Origin: Zoogloeaceae bacterium
Lineage (GTDB): Bacteria; Pseudomonadota; Gammaproteobacteria; Burkholderiales; Rhodocyclaceae
Assembly (NCBI GenBank): GCA_031267345.1
Contig: JAIRZG010000040.1
Span: 1-6,067, forward strand
DNA length: 6,067 nucleotides
Direction: 5' to 3'
Part shown: positions 5,599 through 6,067 of the stretch, piece by piece
Position numbering within the stretch: the stretch's first letter is position 1
Layout of the letters: every line of letters begins with the position of its first letter
The notes under the pieces: generated by a model
The model's database searches: none
Seen by the model: only the letters and a program-made list of their open reading frames with translations
Told to the model about the DNA's origin: nothing
Program-made: the position numbers and the translations under genes

Positions 5599-6067
5599 AT
5601 GTTTTCTTTTTTACGTAAAAGCATTTTTTTCATTCTTTGCTTGGGCATCCTGACGATAAACTACCCCGCCGCGCAAGCCGCTGACCATAGCATGACAGGC
5701 GAAGCAGGGGGTATGGGCGGCGCGGGCGGCGCGGGCGGGAACGAAGACGCCGTGGGCGACGCGGGCGGCGCGGGCATCAACGGCGGCGCGGCTGGCGCGG
5801 GCGGCGGGAAAATGCAGCAAGGGCTGTCCGGCGCGGCGGGCGTGGTCGGCGCGAATGTCAATGGCGGCGCGGCAGGTTCAGGCGGACGCGGCGGCGATAC
5901 GGATACGACCAGGGCGATGGCGCGCAGCGTATGCTTTCTGACGACGCGATGGGAACCCTTACGCTGGAAGGCGGCACGGGCGGCGCCGGCGGCATGGGCG
6001 GCACGGGCGGCGACAGCATGGGCGGCAGCGATCATGGCGCGGGCAGTGGCGGCGGCGGCGGCGATGG
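5599..6067 (+). CDS. Secreted glycine-rich low-complexity protein, apparently frameshifted, 3' end outside window
   Basis: ATG 5599 is preceded by GGGAG (5586-5590) at 8-nt spacing. The N-terminus is a clear signal peptide: basic R6-K7, a hydrophobic core about 8-20 and a probable AQA|AD cleavage after Ala27. The mature part is built of GGA, GGM, GAG and similar units (from about residue 37 to 99), interspersed with Asn, Asp and a few hydrophobics. At about residue 104 the composition in this frame changes abruptly to Ala/Arg/Trp. From about 5907 the glycine-rich pattern resumes in another frame (DQGDGAQRML, then GGTGGAGGMGG) and continues to the window end. Neither frame has a stop in the window. 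One extra G after 5907 would join them as DTDTDQGDG. I recognise no domain. Such composition recalls PGRS-like or other secreted glycine-rich proteins, but homology to mycobacterial PE_PGRS is not implied. Surface or matrix roles are speculation. Confidence 0.7.
   Translation, partial: MFSFLRKSIFFILCLGILTINYPAAQAADHSMTGEAGGMGGAGGAGGNEDAVGDAGGAGINGGAAGAGGGKMQQGLSGAAGVVGANVNGGAAGSGGRGGDTDTTRAMARSVCFLTTRWEPLRWKAARAAPAAWAARAATAWAAAIMARAVAAAAAM

Noticed and set aside
5890..5925. Programmed -1 ribosomal frameshift site
   Set aside because: The composition does change to the -1 frame, but no slippery heptamer or obvious downstream pseudoknot is visible, so an indel or sequencing error is the simpler reading.
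5661..6035. Ala/Pro-rich minus-strand frame opposite the glycine-rich gene
   Set aside because: Reverse reading of GGC/GCG repeats gives Ala and Pro; the plus strand has a signal peptide and a good ribosome site, and the minus strand has neither.
5599..6067. Mycobacterial PE_PGRS protein
   Set aside because: It has no PE domain, starts with a Sec signal peptide and sits among Gram-negative envelope genes; only the glycine-rich composition is similar.

Overview
The window looks like chromosomal DNA of a Gram-negative proteobacterium. The evidence is a DsbB-type inner-membrane protein, an outer-membrane-type lipoprotein, a periplasmic PBP4-type D,D-carboxypeptidase and a DUF299/PpsR regulator of PEP synthase. 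A betaproteobacterium is my best guess: the phosphoglycerate kinase carries a Leu-Leu-Glu-Asn-Cys-Arg motif and DsbB an NPCPLCIFQR motif, both of which I associate with that class. This is inference from memory, not a search. The coding part is GC-rich; the stretch from about 5290 to 5680 is clearly richer in A and T.

Layout, left to right. The end of an unrecognised plus-strand gene (1-101) is followed by dsbB (183-794, +), with a plausible promoter between them. A convergent 99-bp gap holding small stem-loops leads to an NlpE-like lipoprotein gene (894-1352, -). A 122-bp divergent intergenic region separates it from pgk (1475-2656, +). After 121 bp comes ppsR (2778-3581, +), apparently preceded by a translationally coupled mini-ORF. 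A 265-bp convergent gap contains an 87-bp element with TGTAGGGGC-type inverted ends and nested palindromes, plus a hairpin next to the dacB stop. dacB (3847-5289, -) follows. A 309-bp AT-rich gene-free region with a 20-bp tandem repeat inside 12-bp inverted repeats leads to a glycine-rich secreted protein gene (5599 to the window end, +), which appears to carry a one-base frameshift near 5907.

How the genes relate. dsbB, the lipoprotein and dacB are cell-envelope functions: disulfide formation, an envelope lipoprotein with cysteines and a CxxC, and peptidoglycan trimming. pgk and ppsR are central carbon functions: the reversible lower-glycolysis step, and control of PEP synthase at the entry to gluconeogenesis. 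Their adjacency on one strand suggests co-expression.

I see no defence system, prophage, CRISPR array, tRNA or rRNA. The least ordinary part is the right end (5370-6067), with the repeat-bearing AT-rich region and the frameshifted low-complexity secreted protein. The 87-bp inverted-repeat element and the mini-ORF before ppsR come next.
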